From a candidate division TA06 bacterium (GTDB lineage Bacteria; Hydrothermota; DG-26; E44-bin18), in assembly GCA_004376575.1 (NCBI GenBank), contig SOJN01000074.1, positions 1-45,611 on the forward strand: DNA of 45,611 nt, written 5' to 3'. Of the stretch, positions 44,629 through 45,611 are shown one piece after another (position 1 is the stretch's first letter; each line of letters begins with the position of its first letter). A model generated the notes under the pieces. The model did not search any database and was not told the DNA's origin. It saw only the letters and a list, made by a program, of their open reading frames with translations. The translations under genes were made by a program, and so were the position numbers.

Positions 44629-45235
44629 CGATCCTCGCTATTACACTCACAATCTCGTGGAAGTGCGGTTGTTCAGCTCCAGGGTGCCCCTCAGTTTCAA
44701 CCCTGCCTTCCCAGTGGTGGATTATATGATCTTCTATGAATAGTTGTTTGTACTCACCTAGCTGTGCGAAGTTCATGACCTGGTCTCTGAACTTGAGCGT
44801 GCACAAGCCGATTGCATGGTCCTTATTCGATTGCAACCTCTTCCAGACTGGTTCCTCAACGGTAAATTGGCTGATTGCAATGAGGCCCCCCTTCTTGATT
44901 GAAGCCCTGAATTTGTCAAACAATTCATTCCTCTGTGTGCGCGTCATGAACTGAAGAGAGTTGTTTGCAAATATGAGGTCGTATCTATCCGGCTTAAAAT
45001 TCATTTGCGTAATATCATCAACAATAATCTTTACGTCCAGGTCCTTCTTCTTTGCAATCCTTTTTTTCATGGTCTCTGTTGCATTGACAGAGGCTTCTAC
45101 TGCAGAGACCTGATGCCCGAGGCTGGCAAAGAATATGCTGTCTTTCCCCTCACCTGCGCCGACATCAAGTATTACAGCGTTGGCTGGCAGCTCTTTGGCT
45201 GCCTTCTTTGCTAGTCCTGAAGGCCCAGACCCCAT
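44603..45235 (-). CDS. SAM-dependent methyltransferase, TehB-like
   Basis: The 210-aa class I methyltransferase has motif I VILDVGAGEGKDSIFFASLG, an acidic VEAS at the end of strand 2, DDITQMNF, and LIFANNSLQFM as motif IV, close to the TehB/tellurite-type branch. The ATG at 45235 follows GGTGGGAGGAA, a purine-rich ribosome site. That site and ATG lie in the first of a set of direct repeats. A longer frame from a TTG at 45256 is less likely. The methyl acceptor is unknown. Confidence 0.75.
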   Translation of the reverse strand: MGSGPSGLAKKAAKELPANAVILDVGAGEGKDSIFFASLGHQVSAVEASVNATETMKKRIAKKKDLDVKIIVDDITQMNFKPDRYDLIFANNSLQFMTRTQRNELFDKFRASIKKGGLIAISQFTVEEPVWKRLQSNKDHAIGLCTLKFRDQVMNFAQLGEYKQLFIEDHIIHHWEGRVETEGHPGAEQPHFHEIVSVIARIVAKTQTDR

Positions 45236-45240
45236 TTCCT

Positions 45241-45415
45241 CCCACCTCCCGTTCAAATGTTCAAATGTTCAATATTGAACCTTCCGAGGCCCATCTCCTC
45301 CCACCTCCCGTTCAAATGTTCAAGTGTTCAATATTGAACCCCAGAACCTCCCCCTCTTCCTCCCCACAACTCCCGTTCAAGTGTTCAAGAGTTCAAGTGT
45401 TCAATATTGAAACCT
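45241..45415. repeat. Three direct repeats ending in a 14-nt palindrome
   Basis: Three units, each with CTCCC followed by tandem GTTCAAAT/GTTCAAGT-type octamers and ending GTTCAATATTGAAC, a perfect palindrome in units 1 and 2. Repeat cores are at 45251-45280, 45310-45339 and 45375-45412 (unit 3 has an extra octamer and ends GAAAC). On the minus strand units 1 and 2 also carry GGGAGGTGGGAGGA(A/G)ATG, a duplicated ribosome site and ATG. They precede the methyltransferase gene. Confidence 0.85.
45292..45309 (-). promoter_or_regulatory. Duplicate ribosome site and ATG in the second repeat unit
   Basis: On the minus strand GGGAGGTGGGAGGAG leads to an ATG at 45294. It opens a 13-codon frame ending TGA at 45253-45255, upstream of the real start at 45235. 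It may be a leader peptide or a by-product of the repeat duplication. Confidence 0.35.
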
Positions 45416-45423
45416 GTTTTAAG

Positions 45424-45455
45424 TGGCACGCCCGAGAGGATTCGAACCTCTAACC
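45424..45455 (-). pseudogene. tRNA 3'-end fragment with CCA
   Basis: On the minus strand: a T arm AGAGG-TTCGAAT-CCTCT, acceptor 3' strand CGGGCGT, a discriminator G and encoded CCA (45424-45426). The bases upstream (45456-45500) do not form D and anticodon arms or an ACGCCCG acceptor at the right distance, so this appears to be a detached 3' end rather than a working tRNA. The 29 nt at 45427-45455 are identical to 45583-45611. Confidence 0.6.
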
Positions 45456-45582
45456 TGCCGAGCCCGAGTTACGCGAGGGCGAAGGTCCCGTTTCTCGCGG
45501 AGCGAGATACACGGGACGGATTCGTGGCCCCGTAGGGGGCATTTCCCTCCCCGGTTGAAAAACCACTGAGCTTGTTTTGATA
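45456..45582. other. Spacer between two tRNA 3' ends, with hairpins
   Basis: It contains the reverse-oriented 31-nt hairpin repeat (45486-45516) and a small GCCCC-GTAG-GGGGC hairpin (45527-45540). No coding or RNA gene is apparent. Confidence 0.6.
45486..45516 (-). repeat. 31-nt hairpin repeat, copy D (inverted)
   Basis: On the minus strand it has the same layout as copies A-C, but the outer arms are TCCCGT and ACGGGA: the end pair changed from C-G to T-A on both sides, and the loop is TCC for TTC. The inner stem TCTCGC/GCGAGA is unchanged. Confidence 0.85.
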
Positions 45583-45611
45583 CACGCCCGAGAGGATTCG
45601 AACCTCTAACC
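45583..45611 (-). tRNA. tRNA 3' part, cut by the window end
   Basis: On the minus strand: T arm AGAGG-TTCGAAT-CCTCT, acceptor CGGGCGT and discriminator G. CCA is not encoded (TATC follows). The anticodon half lies beyond the right edge, so identity cannot be read. The acceptor sequence is like that of many tRNA-Arg genes, but this is only a suggestion. Confidence 0.55.

Noticed and set aside
45241-45415. CRISPR array or origin iterons
   Set aside because: Only three imperfect units with internal octamers; no dnaA, rep or cas gene nearby. Regulatory or slippage repeats fit better.
45424-45500. Complete tRNA gene ending at 45424
   Set aside because: Upstream bases offer no ACGCCCG acceptor strand, D arm or anticodon arm at correct distances; only a partial TCGCCCT match lies too close.

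Overview
The window looks like chromosomal core sequence from an uncultured diderm, LPS-making bacterium. The evidence for an outer membrane is bamA, bamD, a skp/ompH homologue, lolC/E-lolD and the lpxD-lpxC/fabZ-lpxA series. The lpxC/fabZ fusion, a PorX-type REC-PglZ response regulator and the folK-dNK pair recall the FCB superphylum and neighbouring candidate phyla (WOR-3, TA06, Eisenbacteria or Zixibacteria-like). This placement is inferred from gene content, not from a tree. Genes are tightly packed, almost all on the + strand, often with ATGA/GTGA overlaps and frequent GTG or TTG starts.

Layout. 1-629 is repeat-rich spacer ending in a consensus promoter. 630-7477 holds a GT9-like transferase, an MsbA-type ABC exporter fused to GAF-GGDEF, a membrane histidine kinase and a PorX-like REC-PglZ protein. 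7483-12512 carries folK, a deoxynucleoside kinase, panC, panD, a possible 40-aa ORF, a LytR_C-domain protein, rsfS and argS. 12513-13183 is a repeat island. 13184-18487 has purM, a Minf_1886-type protein, an unknown 88-aa protein, a SAM hydrolase-type enzyme, hsp20 and lon. 18494-22477 is a lysine/DAP operon (dapA, dapB, lysC, asd). 22509-24625 has a PNP, bamD and nadD. After a second repeat spacer come polA, coaE, prfB (with the +1 frameshift site), lysS, lolC/E, lolD, mcsA, mcsB and clpC (25085-37086). A terminator and a new promoter lead into bamA-skp-lpxD-lpxC/fabZ-lpxA (37210-43535). The last part has a third repeat spacer, two minus-strand genes (a TehB-like methyltransferase and an HD-domain protein), TTCAA-type direct repeats and duplicated tRNA 3' ends.

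The most unusual system is at 630-7477. One polypeptide carries a lipid-exporter-type ABC transporter plus an apparently active diguanylate cyclase lacking the canonical inhibitory site. It is translationally coupled to a PorY-like kinase and to a PorX-like regulator whose PglZ domain belongs to a family reported to cleave oligoribonucleotides. This suggests an envelope-linked nucleotide-signalling circuit in which synthesis and degradation are encoded side by side. Other points of note are a Skp-CsgG-like fusion, a complete McsA-McsB-ClpC arginine-phosphorylation module in an LPS-bearing cell, a probable CTG start for bamD, an internal start in lysC, an argS without a recognisable HIGH motif, and dispersed hairpin repeats whose copies differ by compensatory changes.
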